Origin: Adenophora triphylla var. japonica
Lineage: Eukaryota > Streptophyta > Magnoliopsida > Asterales > Campanulaceae
DNA length: 64,000 nt
Direction of reading: 5' to 3'
Assembly: GCA_022495995.1 (NCBI GenBank)
Contig: JAFEMH010001288.1
Coordinates: 124,001-188,000 of the forward strand
Shown: piece by piece, positions 33,581 through 44,317 of the stretch
Layout of the letters: every line of letters begins with the position of its first letter
How positions within the stretch are numbered: position 1 is the stretch's first letter
Notes under the pieces: model-generated
Database searches by the model: none
What the model was told of the DNA's origin: nothing
Seen by the model: the letters and a program-made list of their open reading frames with translations, nothing else
Translations under genes and position numbers: made by a program

Positions 33581-36500
33581 CCTTTTTCACAATTCAAATT
33601 TTCATTGATTGTGCTTTTTATGCTTGTACTTTGTATAAATTATATTTCAGTTAATGCTATTTAAAGGAATTGTTTGTTCTTGGGATAAAATAAAAAGAAA
33701 TGACAATTTATTACTTTATTTATTAATAATTTAAAGTAGTTCAAAATTCTAGATTTGTTTAGAATAAATATTAAATATTATAAAACATAGCACAAAAAAA
33801 AAGAACAATTGAATTTTGAATCTGTGCACGCTTGGCGGACTGCTGGCTGGACGGGCCCAAAAAGCCTGGGCTTGGCCCGACCCCGTGCTGAAAATCATGA
33901 TCCGGCCTGCCCCTTGGTCCATAGGCTGGCGAGCCAGCCTACGGATTTGGGCCCAAAGTGTTCATCATCAAGGAGAGGGGGAGCCTAGGGGTGTATGCGG
34001 AATTACAATTTCGGGTGAACCCTTTATTTGGGATTTACAAAAGGCATCTCTTTAAAATGAAATAAAATCTGAATAGGCGGGCCCTTGGGGAATTTTTCCT
34101 TAATAACATACGCCCTCTGTCCCAGAGAACCTTACACACTTCGCCATTTAGGGTGTCTCATTGGTAAGTCACATTTCCTAAAAAGGAAAGTATACGATAC
34201 TTTTTTATTAATAGGACCCACTTGTCATACTCACAACAATTATCCACTTACTATTCCCTACCCCATTCTCTCTCTCCTATCCACTCACAACATCAACTTT
34301 TATACAACATTATTCCTTAATTTCTGTTCCGAACTGTGTGTAAGGTTCTCTGGGGCGGAGGGAGTATATGGGTGTAAACTAATCAATATTTTTTGAAATA
34401 CGAAAGTGTTCACAAAGCTAGTAAATTATAAGATCTCTCATGTGCTCTTATGGATCTTGTATCACCACTCAATGATAACTCTTTGACATCAAACAAGCTG
34501 AGTCTTGAGTCATTCTTTAAAATGCCAGCACTCATTGGACATATTGTATTCAAATTGAATGATTTTTCTCTTTCAAAATGAAGATATATGAGGACACTAC
34601 AATCAATTGTTGCAAGTCAACTTCTTATGCTATATTTAATAAAATGCAGACTTATAGAGGAGGTCAAATCACTCGGAAAGAACTAGGGGATTACATGTGG
34701 AAGAACTTTTTGAAGGGACAGATGACATACCTGCATTGGAACAAGGGAGAGGAGATGGCTCCAACTATAGCAGCGGAAGGAGGAACTCTTCTTGTCCGGA
34801 GACTACCAGACGTAGATCCAGCGTAATGTCATGTGGATTTCCCCTGTATATATTTATGCATATGTATATTTATGTATATGCACACACACACACAGAGTCA
34901 TATATTTCTATGCTAGGTTGCATCTGTACTCTTGGTTATATATCTTATAGTGACTCCACACTCCCTTTCTGTTTCCTGGTTCGTTCTTTCTATTTGCTGG
35001 CAGATTGTCTTATTATAGTGCAGCTTAATAACCCGAGTGTGTGTTGGATTTAAGTCTAGCTCAAGCTTAAAGGAGCGTGGCTTGGCTTGAATTTCCTCGG
35101 TAAACACTATATAGTCCCTCCGTCCCAAAACAAAGTTCCTATTCTTCTTAGGAACGGAATTAAAGAGAAGTGTAATAAGAGTAGGTGTCGTGAGTATGAA
35201 AAGTGAGGTAGGAGAGAGAAAGTGGGGTAGGGAAAAGTGGATAGTTGTTATGAGTATGACAAGTGGGTCCCATTAATAAAGAAGCACTATAAATTCTTTT
35301 TTGGGAAAATGGGACTTTTCAATGGGACACCCAAAATGGCAAAATGGGAAGTTGGTTTGGGACGGACGGAGAATACAGTTTACGTACTCTAGCAAGCCTT
35401 TGTATGCGTTGTACATTTCATCTTGTATTATATTGACTTGTGGTTGACTAAAGCTCGAGCTCGGTTCATTTTATAGCTTGTTCTTGAAGTAATTACGTTC
35501 AACCTGAACACAGGGTCTTTAGCTCTTGCTCGAGTAAACGAAAAAGAGCCGAGCTCGTATACTGCTAGCTCGGATTGAATCTTTTACAGATTGAGCCTAT
35601 TCAAAACAAAGTGAATTATTATTGAGTATTGACTTGATCCTTCACAAATTCACACTTCAAGCAAATAGTTTAAGCAAATTTATGTTTTTTAAAGTAATGT
35701 AGTTTCTCAGTGTCTCATTGTAACTTATATTTCTGTTGGTAATACCTGGTTTGCTTCGTTCATGCGGCTTGGCTGGATGATGCTAGTTCTGCATCATTTT
35801 CTGTCTTGTTCTAAAGTTTTTGTGCATTGTTCTAAGAAATTATGTTAGCCTGCTGGGTGCATGCACATGCATGCTTATGTGCTTGTTATCTTCATATTAT
35901 GTACTCCCTCCGTCCCAAAATGTTTGTCCCATTTGACTTTTTTGTTGAACTTTGACCACAAATTTATGAGAGATTAATCATGTTCATGAAATTCTAAAAG
36001 TTGTTGTTGATAATATTATTAATGGTGAATCAATAGGAATATTTAGAATTTCATGAACATAATTAAATTGTCATATATTTGTGGTCAAAGTTCAACAAAA
36101 AAGTCAATTGGGACAAACATTTTGGGACGGAGGGAGTATCTTAAGGGTAACAGTGCTTTTCCTTTGATTGTTTAATTGAACTGCATATCTCCTCTCTATG
36201 GTGGCAAATGGAACGGAAGAAAATTAAAGGGGTATGGTTTCGCAAGTATGGTGAGAATCATGACATGAATGCAAATGCAGGTCTGAGGTTTCAGTGGCCT
36301 CTTTCTAAAAATGAAAAATAAAAAAATAATACTCCCTACGTCCCAAAATGAATGTGCTTTATCCCCCTCCCACCCATTATCTTTTGATATCCCCAGCATT
36401 GTTTTAACACTAACTTTATACACATTTTTACCTTTTATATTCGAGTAGTTTTTCTTTATTTAGTTCTGGTAGTGGTCCTTAATTATACATGTTTATGTTT

Positions 36501-37622
36501 GTATGCCATGCTGCTGAGTGCTGACTCCACTTTACTTTTTTTTTTGGTCAGACATGTTTTTGTTGGAGACGTGGTTGTCATGAAGGATCCGGAGAAGTCA
36601 GGAAATCATCTCGTTCGGAGACTGGCTGCCATTGAAGGGTATGAAATGGTGTCTAAAGATGAAAAAGATGAACCATTTGTCCTTGATAAGGATCAGTGCT
36701 GGGTGTTGGCTGACAATGAAACTTTAAAGCCGAAGGTATTTAACTCGTTCCTCTAGGATATTTCACTATTAGTTACTATTATCCATTACTATGATATATC
36801 TTGGTAGTTCCAGAATCAAATCACTCTGAAATTAAATACTCTCTCCGTCCCAAAATGAATGTCCAAAAATGTCCAAATTTACTCTTCCTCAAGAGCAAAC
36901 ATGATTTTTTTTGGACATACATTTTTGGACGGAGGGAGTAGACACAAAAAGTATAAATCTCCCTCCTTCCCAAAATGAATGTCCAAATTTGCTCTTGGGA
37001 CGGAGGTAGTATTTTATTTTATTTTTGCTTGTATTTTCTTGATGAGGAAGCTTATAAGCAAAGCAAGTTTTCCTTTTCTTAACATTCATAATACATGGAG
37101 GTTGATTGTTCAAGCAATTTCATGATATGATGAGCACACTTTCTAACCTCTAAGCCTCTATTTTTACTTTCTACAGGCCAAGAGGCACAAAATGCAATTT
37201 TCTCTCTAAATTTAACTTGCAGTTTCAGCACAAACCATTTAATTAATTGTATTAGTATATATCCGCCGGCTCATTTCTTATAAGAATATCAGACAATGTT
37301 TAATCTCTCATTTGTGACCATCTTTTTTTTTTTTTTTTTTTTTTCAGGAAGCGAATGATAGCCGCATATTTGGGCCGGTTCAGATGACAGATATAGTTGG
37401 TAGGGTTCTGTATAACCTGAGAACAGCAGTTGATCATGGCCCTGTTCAGAACAGGTAAGATTGCTGTTCGTTCTTAACACTTGGCAAGTGTGTGTGTGTG
37501 TGAAATTTTAATGATACATTATGGTGTTTTTATTTACCAGTGATTCCGGCATGGAGAGGGATTGGCCTGTTCTGGAAGTTGAATTGGATGTTGACGAAAT
37601 GGCAAAAAATCACAAAGCATAG
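30504..37622 (+). CDS. S26 signal-peptidase-like protein lacking the catalytic dyad
   Basis: Exons: 30504-30575, 34650-34822, 36552-36735, 37348-37454, 37541-37622. All phases close, giving 205 residues (MAPFLTWPRYIIQKLEYSLS at the start, MAKNHKA at the end). The length fits the plant 'peptidase S24/S26' family that I recall as At1g06200/At2g31140 (about 206 aa). Fold landmarks of S26 are present: GEEMAPTI (residues 57-64), VFVGDVVVMKDP (84-95), HLVRRLAAIEG (101-111), a late FGPV segment and a DIVGRV strand. The active Ser-Met-x-Pro-Thr reads Glu-Met-Ala-Pro-Thr (E59), and the catalytic Lys position reads Arg (R104). It is therefore probably not a protease. Intron 1 is about 4.1 kb and full of MITEs and simple repeats. 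Organelle location is inferred from relatives only. Confidence 0.9.
31559..31791. mobile_element. Stowaway-type MITE in S26-like intron 1
   Basis: Ends CTCCCTCCGCCCGTTTGAAG and CAAATGGGACGAAGGGGG are inverted repeats. TA flanks the left end. Non-coding. Confidence 0.75.
33000..33075 (-). repeat. tRNA-like fragment, possible SINE head
   Basis: The minus strand contains GGTCTCAGGTTCAATTCCCA, a B-box-like sequence. No complete cloverleaf, A tail or target duplication was seen, so this is only a possible SINE or tRNA-derived relic. The GC-rich CCCGGCCCGCCCC stretch just left (32790-32900) belongs to another, probably hAT-like, relic. Confidence 0.35.
33170..33374 (-). mobile_element. Tiny non-autonomous Helitron in S26-like intron 1
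   Basis: Read on the minus strand it starts TCTATAGTATAAATCAAGGG after an A. It ends ...ACACGGGCATGTGCTAG before a T, with a degraded hairpin upstream of CTAG. It is 205 bp long. The first 14 bases are the same as the Helitron at 25503. A (TA)n tract lies directly outside the CTAG end. Confidence 0.7.
33502..33580. repeat. (AAT)n microsatellite
   Basis: About 26 perfect AAT units, in intron 1 of the S26-like gene. The isoleucine-repeat frame across it is an artefact. Confidence 0.97.
33816..34080. other. GC-rich transposon relic
   Basis: Words such as GCCTGGGCTTGGCCCG and GATCCGGCCTGCCCC pair loosely with GGGCTGGCTCGGCCCGGCCC at 32790. This suggests the two ends of a degenerate hAT-type element spanning roughly 32785-33910. 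Ends are not resolved. Confidence 0.35.
34111..34364. mobile_element. Stowaway-type MITE
   Basis: In S26-like intron 1. Ends CGCCCTCTGTCCCAGAGAAC and TTCTCTGGGGCGGAGGGAG are inverted repeats, about 254 bp apart. Confidence 0.78.
35114..35371. mobile_element. Stowaway-type MITE
   Basis: In S26-like intron 2. Ends GTCCCTCCGTCCCAAAAC and TTTGGGACGGACGGAG are inverted repeats; non-coding. Confidence 0.8.
35904..36136. mobile_element. Stowaway-type MITE, near full-length palindrome
   Basis: In S26-like intron 2. Ends CTCCCTCCGTCCCAAAATG and CATTTTGGGACGGAGGGAG match exactly. The inverted similarity continues through TTTGACCACAAATTTATGA to the centre, so the 233 bp can fold into one long hairpin. 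Confidence 0.92.
36839..37009. mobile_element. Two short Stowaway-like MITEs side by side
   Basis: 36839-36938 (CTCTCTCCGTCCCAAAATGA ... TTGGACGGAGGGAG) and 36959-37009 (CTCCCTCCTTCCCAAAATGA ... TTGGGACGGAGGTAG), in S26-like intron 3. They share the AAAATGAATGTCCAAA start and look like deletion derivatives of one family. Confidence 0.75.
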
Positions 37623-37959
37623 ATAGGACTTCTACTGGCTTACTTATTAGCAAATTCTGACTCTAATTGGATTGTATGAACTTTGTTCTTGCCTTTTCTT
37701 TTTTTTTTTGCTCGGCTGCAGAAGGTATAATAAAAGTCTTGGAAGACCTTCTCGATGTTCATCTGTCACGGAATGGCGGCCTAATTTATTATTTGTCTCT
37801 TTTTAAGATATGTCAGTGAGAACAACTCCTCTAGCGGTCGGTGTCACTATTAGTTGAATTGTTTCTGATTTATTATCTCTCCTTTAATGGCAAATTTGTT
37901 GTGTCAAAGTAGTCATTTTGTATGTGACATTTTTGGCTTTAGATTCAGGTTGCAGTCGG

Positions 37960-38831
37960 ACTACCTTAACTCGTCAAGTTGAAATCATTTTAGACATTTT
38001 CAATCTGCTCGCATCTAGTCTTTTTATATATCAAAGAACAGCTCAACTCAATCGACTGCTACAAAGTCGGACTGGCCAAATTTTGGAGGTTTTGGACTTC
38101 AACTTAAAAAGTTACTATATCAATCTGCTCTCATCCCATTTCTCCTAAAATCCCAGGTAAGTCTCACCATTTCATCATCTTTCTATGAATCTCTCTGCAT
38201 GTAATTTTCTTATTATATGTTTCTTTTAATAAATCTTTGTGTTTTCTTTGTTGTTTTAGCTTGAGCATAATCTGTTCGATGAAATGACTGAATGAATGGG
38301 TAGTATCATTTTGTTGCCTCTGACACGCGAATACTATTTGTTATGGGATTTGTTGTATCTATTACCCATATAGAAACATGCATTTATGTGTTGTATTTTT
38401 CGTTAGGTTTTGTAAATTGTCGCTTGCTATCTGTTCGATGAAATGACCTAGTCAGTGGCTAGACTTTTTCTGGCCTCAGCATACAATTTTTTTTCCTTAC
38501 TCCCTGCATTCTACTTCAAACAGTAAGCCCTTGTAAAGTGAAATGTTTAATAAGTATTACTCCCTCCTTCCCAAAAATGATGTCCAAAAATGTTCAAATT
38601 TACTCTTGATCTAGAGCGAATTTGAAAAGTGTGACTTGTCCAATGATACTATTGTTTGGGATGGAAGTAGTAAAATGTCTTGAGTTTCTCAAACTTATTA
38701 TGCCTATAATGTTCTTTTTGTGAACTATATATAAACAGGTTCTTATGGAGTATGATGAACTTTGTTATGGTTTTTCCTTCCTAAAGAAGATCATATTGAA
38801 GCTAATATCACACTTTTGGATTTTCTTGTAG
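37960..38831 (+). other. Possible RHON1 5' UTR / first exon region
   Basis: The RHON1 coding exon starts after an acceptor at 38831 with one base of its first codon supplied upstream, so a short 5' exon must exist. A good donor, TCCCAG|GTAAGTCTC, lies at 38157 and could end a non-coding exon. Weak candidates for the start codon are ATGG|GTAGTA near 38296 and an ATG at 38748. None is decisive. A Stowaway-like MITE occupies 38560-38670. Confidence 0.4.
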
Positions 38832-39983
38832 GCTATGGACCATCTGATGGCAGATACCTCCCCTGCTCTGGCATTTCTGGAGCCGGATCATTTAGTAATT
38901 TAACTTGCTCTTCTCGTATCGACTACAAAAGCTTCCCCAAGTTCAAAATTACACATTTGAGGTGTGTTTCTAGGGGTGGTACATTGTTGTCTATTTGCAA
39001 TGCATATTCAGGCGGCCAGGAAAGAAACACAGATTTCTCAAGGGACAAGCAGCCGTATTTCAGAAATCGGAACAATAGGCAGAATGAGGAGTATGGTGAC
39101 ATTGGCAATGAAGAATATGAAGTCTTGCCCTCAAAGAATGGACCACTGCTTTCTGGTTCAGCCAAACGCTCAACCATGGAAACTCGAGGAGCTAGAGAGA
39201 AGGAAATTGAATTATTCAAAAAGGTCCAGGAAAAACTTCGACAAAGAGCAGCTATAAAGGCCGAGAAGAAGGTTGAGGAGTCCCAAGTACAAAGCAAGCA
39301 GACTGAAACTGTGGATTCTCTCGTCAACCTCCTAAGGCAACACACTAAGCTAGGAAAGCAAAACAACTATAGTGGAAGAAGCAGCAACATAAATTCAGAT
39401 CAGCATAAAGAGAATGGCCCAATACGTAAAGGTAAAACCAAAACGTTTAATAGCCCAAATAACATGGTAAAAATCTTGCCAAACCTGAAGAGGATCGACC
39501 AGTTCCGAAAGATAAAATCTGGACATTCTTGGGTTCAAAAGGCACAGTGAAACCTGCCGTACAGAAAACTGAAGAGACATCAGTTAAAAGACCCGTGCCA
39601 AACTTTCAACGTAGATCTCCAGTTCCCCACGTCAGATATGACCCCATATACTCTGATGAGGGAATGACTGACAGTATTGCCCCTTTTACAAATATGTATG
39701 GGAAAAAGAAGACTGTATTTTTGAGCCTAAACCCAAGGCTGAACATGATCCAGAACTAGTAGCTGAGTTGTTCTTGGATGATGAAGGTTCAATTGGTAAG
39801 CTATTAGATGAGGAAATATCTGAGAAGGATGAAGTTTCTGATGATGATGATGAAGAAGACATTGACTTTAGCGGAATGAAACTATCAGAGTTGAGAGGAC
39901 TGGCAAAGTCGTGCGGCATGAAAGGGTTCTCGAAGCCGAAGAAACCGGAACTTTTAGAGTTGTTAGCTGGTGGCTCAATCTGA
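38832..39983 (+). pseudogene. RHON1: RHON1, Rho-N-domain chloroplast RNA-processing protein, frameshifted
   Basis: RHON1 binds plastid RNA and works with RNase E in transcript processing. The main exon encodes an N-terminal Ser/Arg-rich likely transit region (GYGPSDGRYLPCSGISG...), a basic helical segment (REKEIELFKKVQEKLRQRAA), a linker, an acidic stretch and the C-terminal Rho-N domain (MKLSELRGLAKSCGMKGFSK to LLELLAGGSI, stop TGA 39981). The frame is read in three pieces: 38832 to about 39470, about 39470-39719, and about 39719-39983. Each junction falls in a homopolymer (A5 at about 39470, T5 at about 39719) where one extra base would restore continuous family-like sequence. These are either sequencing indels or genuine decay. 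The start exon is not identified. Gene identity is strongly supported by the downstream domain and by the neighbours. Confidence 0.85.
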
Positions 39984-40063
39984 TCCAGGACCAGTATTAT
40001 AGATGCAAAATTATATTCTCCTCCTCGAGCAAATTTGAATTGTTTTGGACAGAGGTAGTAGTA

Positions 40064-40165
40064 CTCTCTAGGTCTCGAAATGAATGTTCAAAAAATGTCC
40101 AAATTTACTCTTGATCGATAGCAAATTTAAGAACTTTTTGGACATTCATTTTGAGACGGAGGGAG
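40064..40165. mobile_element. Stowaway-like MITE in RHON1 3' flank
   Basis: CTCTCTAGGTCTCGAAATGA ... CATTTTGAGACGGAGGGAG, 102 bp, about 80 bp after the RHON1 stop. A half copy (TTTTGGACAGAGGTAG) sits just upstream at about 40043. Confidence 0.7.
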
Positions 40166-40743
40166 TACGGAGTACAAATTTTGGCTATGTTGAGATCACT
40201 AATATTTTTCCAGTGCTGGTGAGATTAGGAGTAATCTTGTAGATTTTGAAGGGGGTCCAGTCCAGGTTTGTTGAATGTTTAAACAAAATATTCTCCTCCA
40301 TTTTCTGGGGTGACTTGTGGCATAAATTAAAGAAGGGGGGCTTCCCAACAACACTTGGAAAATTTCCAAGGGGACATAGTGAAATGTCTTGTTTTGGTTA
40401 AGTGGGTAAGGGGTATATTAGTCAAAAGCTAAAATGTACATCTGGACTACAATCATGCTTTTCTCTGAATATTATTCTCTAACATAACCAGTCCAATTAA
40501 AAAGTAACTCAACTTTCTGTTCCCCTGTCATCATCAGCTGATTAATTATGGCTAATCCTCACTAACCTCTCTCATCCAAAATTTCAAAATGTAAAATTTT
40601 AGTTACTTTTTTATTTTTGGCCCTATCTACATGTAATACTCACAACAATTATACATCAACTATTTACTACTTCACTTTCTCTCTCCTACCCAACTATCTA
40701 CCCTCAAAAGTCAGAACGCATCATCTTTTTTACATTTTTCTTA

Positions 40744-42256
40744 GGTCAAAATATGATTAGCCCTCCAAAGTAAACACCCATTCCCACTTTGCACACTCGC
40801 GCGAATTTTGTCCCAAGGTGGCACCCCAACTAACTATGAATCCCACTTTTGCCCCCTCCCCCAAACGACGTTAGAAATTTAACGGAATTCATACATGTGC
40901 ATGTCATGTGAAGTCCATTTTAGTCAATTGATGGAAATAGACAAAGGCTTTTATGTCATATAAAGTTGGGACAAAACCACCTATTAGAACCAGCATTAAT
41001 GCCATTTATCCGGTACCAACACCGTACCACCACCTTGCCACCGCCACCCACAACCACCATTAATAGCTTTAAAACCCATTTGACAAATCAAAATTAAATC
41101 TTGTTTTTCAATTCAAACCCACACACAAATACCAAATAAAAAAATCAAAACATAGATATAAATAACAAATATAAATAATCTCCTCTAATTCGAAGATCAA
41201 ACTTGAAAAAAAATAAGAAAAAAAATGAAGGTATGGGTTTCTTCTCAAGGTTGTGCAGCTGAGCGAAAGTGATAGCAAGGGTTAGATGAATGAGTAACAG
41301 TGGTGGTGCAGTGCAACTTGATGGTGGGGTTGAAAGGGGAAGGAAGGGTCAAATTTCAGCAGGGGGAGGTGAAGGACGAACTGTAAGAGAAGAAGAGAAC
41401 CGAAGGAGGTGGAGGATGGCGGGTATGTAGAGGGTAAAGGGGGGGGGGTAGGAGGAGAAGGTAGGGCGGAGTGAGAATTTGGGCGAGACTGTGGTGAGTT
41501 GAGTTGTGTAGGGGCAGTAGAAGGTATGGAGAAGGGAGAGTGGGAGAAGGGAGAGTGGAAGGGTTAAAGGTGGGGTGATTTAGGAACATGTATAAGGGCT
41601 CGTCTGGTGAACAGTTTTATAAACGAAAATTTTTTAAAACGGAGCTTTTTTCTGGACACTATAATTTTGAGCGGCTAAAATGTCCCCAACTTTTTAAAAT
41701 TCAACCGTCTAAAACTCTTGACTAACACGCTTAATAAAAAAAAGCTGAGTTTTTTAATCTCCGTTTTAACAAAAACGCTCGACAAGACAGGGCCTAAGAT
41801 GAATGCAGGGGTATGAATCTAGACACATGGCGTTTTTTATTTTTTCTTTTTTTTTTTCTTAATTTTTTTAGTTACTTAGGATATTTTTTTATTAAATTAA
41901 ATAAAATAATTTTCACACATGAAATTTTTATTTTTGATATTTTTTATTATTCTTTTAAAAGATAAATAATTTTTTTCCTATAAAATAAATAAATAAGTAC
42001 TATTTTATTTTGATATAATAATACTTATTTATTTAAGGAGAATGAAAAATTAAATAATTAAAAAAAATTAAAATGAGAATGATCAAAATAGCCATCGCAT
42101 GACATGCACATGTCTGAATTATGTTAATTTTCTAACGTCGTTTGGGGGAAGGGGCAAGTGGGATTCATGATTAGTGGTGTCACCTTGGGACAAATTCGCG
42201 CTAGGGTTTAAAGTGGGAATGGGTGTATATTTTGGGGGGCTAATTATATTTTGGCC
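40744..42256. mobile_element. MULE-like element with ~190 bp terminal inverted repeats
   Basis: Starts GGTCAAAATATGATTAGCCC and ends GGGGCTAATTATATTTTGGCC. The inverted similarity continues about 190 bp inward, including CCCAAACGACGTTAGAAA and CATGTGCATGTCATG. The flanks carry an exact 9 bp duplication TTTTTCTTA (40735-40743 and 42257-42265). Long inverted repeats with a 9 bp duplication are diagnostic of Mutator-like elements. No transposase is encoded. The interior is purine-rich on the plus strand with no recognised captured gene. Confidence 0.92.
41591..41796. mobile_element. Nested Tourist-like MITE
   Basis: Inside the MULE. Ends GGGCTCGTCTGGTGAAC and (reverse complement) GGCCCTGTCTTGTCGAGCG are imperfect inverted repeats flanked by TAA on both sides, consistent with a PIF/Harbinger 3 bp duplication. 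About 205 bp. Confidence 0.6.
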
Positions 42257-42582
42257 TTTTTCTTAATTCTTGAACTATTATATTTTTAAAAATTTCTAGT
42301 GGGACGGAGTGAATTTTCAATAATTGATAACCTCAACTTAATTCACATATTTATTGGCTCAAAAGAAGAAAGGGTGATGATACCTCATTCATACTTACCT
42401 GTCTTCAAATAATTTTCATATATTGATTTTTTTGTTAAGTTATCAATTTTAATAAAGGGATTTGTTAGGATACCCACAATAGGAATATTCTAACAAGTGG
42501 CTCATTATTTTTTGACAAAAATGTCCCTTCATCTTGTACATGAACTAAAAATAAAGAAGGGGTATTTTGGTATTTTAGGTAC

Positions 42583-42700
42583 CAGTAGCGCCTGGGTATC
42601 AGCAGCACCCTGAGAATCAGCAACGCCTTGGGAATCAGCAGCGTCTTGGGAATCAGCAGCGCCTGGGTATCAGCAGCGCCCTGGGAATCAGCAGCGTGCC
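42583..42700. repeat. ~20 bp minisatellite in the MULE interior
   Basis: Six units of the type CAGCAGCGCCTGGGTAT / CAGCAGCGCCCTGGGAAT, directly before the solo LTR insertion point. GC-rich, unlike the surrounding terminal repeat. Confidence 0.9.
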
Positions 42701-43556
42701 TAAAATGTAACGACCCTAACCCTAGGCACTAATTTTAGTATCATATTATATGCTTTTAATATTAATGTTAACTTTATGTGCTTATTCTATGCCTTTAATA
42801 TTTATGTTAAGTTGAAATGGTTAGGAGATAATTCAAAAGCCTAGGGATAAAATGAAAGTAAGTTAAAGTATTTGGTTAAATCAAAATAATTGGAAATAAA
42901 TAAAGTAATAGGTTGAAGTGGTAATAAAATGGACAAATAAAATGTTATGGGTTGGGAGGATTATTTTAAAATGATTGAAAGAGTTTTTTTTTTTTTATGA
43001 AAGCATGGAGTGGGGGGGGGGGCATTCCCCTAATTCCCTCTCCTTTTCCCTCTTAAGTCAAAGATGACCCATACCCTCATACTTTCCCCTTACTCTTTCC
43101 ATACTCCCTCTACCCTCCTCCATAATCCTCCTTCACTTCTCTCTTACACTTTCCATGGAAACCCCATTGTGAAACCACCTCTTCTCAAGCTCCTACCAAG
43201 TTCATTCCTTCTCCATTTTTCAATCCAAGTGTACTTTTGTGATTGGTGCATCTAGGGGAGTTGATCAAGCCAAGAAAATCCTTATTCCATCTTGTATTTG
43301 CTAAGGTGAGTTATTATGACCCTTCACTTCTTTAAATGTTCATGAATATTAAATGTTGTCATGGATGTTCTAATGGCTATTTGATGCTTTGGGGAAACCT
43401 TCTTGGATTTGAGGAATTTGTTAGTATTATAGAAAATGTTGTGGTTCATGAAAGTGGTAAAGAGTGGAAGTAAATGGGTTGTGTTGGATTAAATGGAAAT
43501 CTTGGAAAATGGTAGTAAATTGGGTGGAAAACCAAGTGAAAATGATCTAGCTTGAG

Positions 43557-44165
43557 TAGGGGTGGACATGGTTCGGTTCAAACCGCGGTTTGAGACCGAA
43601 CCGAACCAAACCATGCAGTTTGGTTTGGTTTTTTTCTATAAATGGTTTAGCTTGGTTTGAAAATTCAATAAACCGTGTGGTTCGGTTCAGCTCGCGATCT
43701 GGAATCTCAAAAAACCGAACCAAAGCCGAACCAGAACAGCAGATTCGAGCCAGAACGCCGGTTTTAGACAATGTCTTGTAATTTGTTTTGAGATTGTTTC
43801 TTTTGTTGTACTTGTTAGAACAATGAACTTTCAGTTTACTAAAACTCATTCCTATTTGCATAGTAGTATTTGTGTTTTATGTTTAATATATATGATTGCT
43901 AGTTTGATAAAAAAAAATATGTAAAGAGCAACGCTTTTAGTTGGACATGTTTGTAGTTCGGATAGCGGTCTAGACCGCAGTTCGGACCACGGTTTGAACC
44001 GTTTATGAAACCGTGGTTTGAGGCCCAAACCGAGGTGGTTTGGTTTGGCTTAGTTTGAAATTTTCTATGGTTCGGTTTGGTTTGAGATTTTCCCAAACCG
44101 AGTACTAGCGGTTTGGTCTCCAAATTCCTTCCAAACCGAACCAAACCGAACCATGTCCACCCCTA
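43557..44165. mobile_element. hAT MITE nested in the solo LTR
   Basis: Terminal inverted repeats TAGGGGTGGACATGGTTCGG at both ends. The exact 8 bp duplication AGCTTGAG lies at 43549-43556 and 44166-44173. The 609 bp interior repeats CGGTTTGG / CCAAACCG words and is non-coding. Confidence 0.95.
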
Positions 44166-44317
44166 AGCTTGAGGACATGATGCCTTTGAGTTAAATGAGT
44201 TAGAATGAAGTTAACAAAGTTATAAATTCCTTTTAGGTTCACCAATTAGAAGGGTCTTAGTATAAAATTTGGTTTTGGGAATCCCTACAACCGTCTGCTA
44301 CTCGGTTTACGGTGGGG

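Noticed and set aside
33405..33608. Isoleucine-repeat protein
   Set aside because: Translation of the (AAT)n microsatellite in an intron.
38923..39366. 147-residue antisense frame opposite RHON1
   Set aside because: Shadow of the RHON1 coding exon; no splice or domain evidence.
39455..39730. RHON1 frame changes explained by introns
   Set aside because: The gaps between frames are effectively zero bases; a GT-AG intron here would be about 20 bp, too short for plants.
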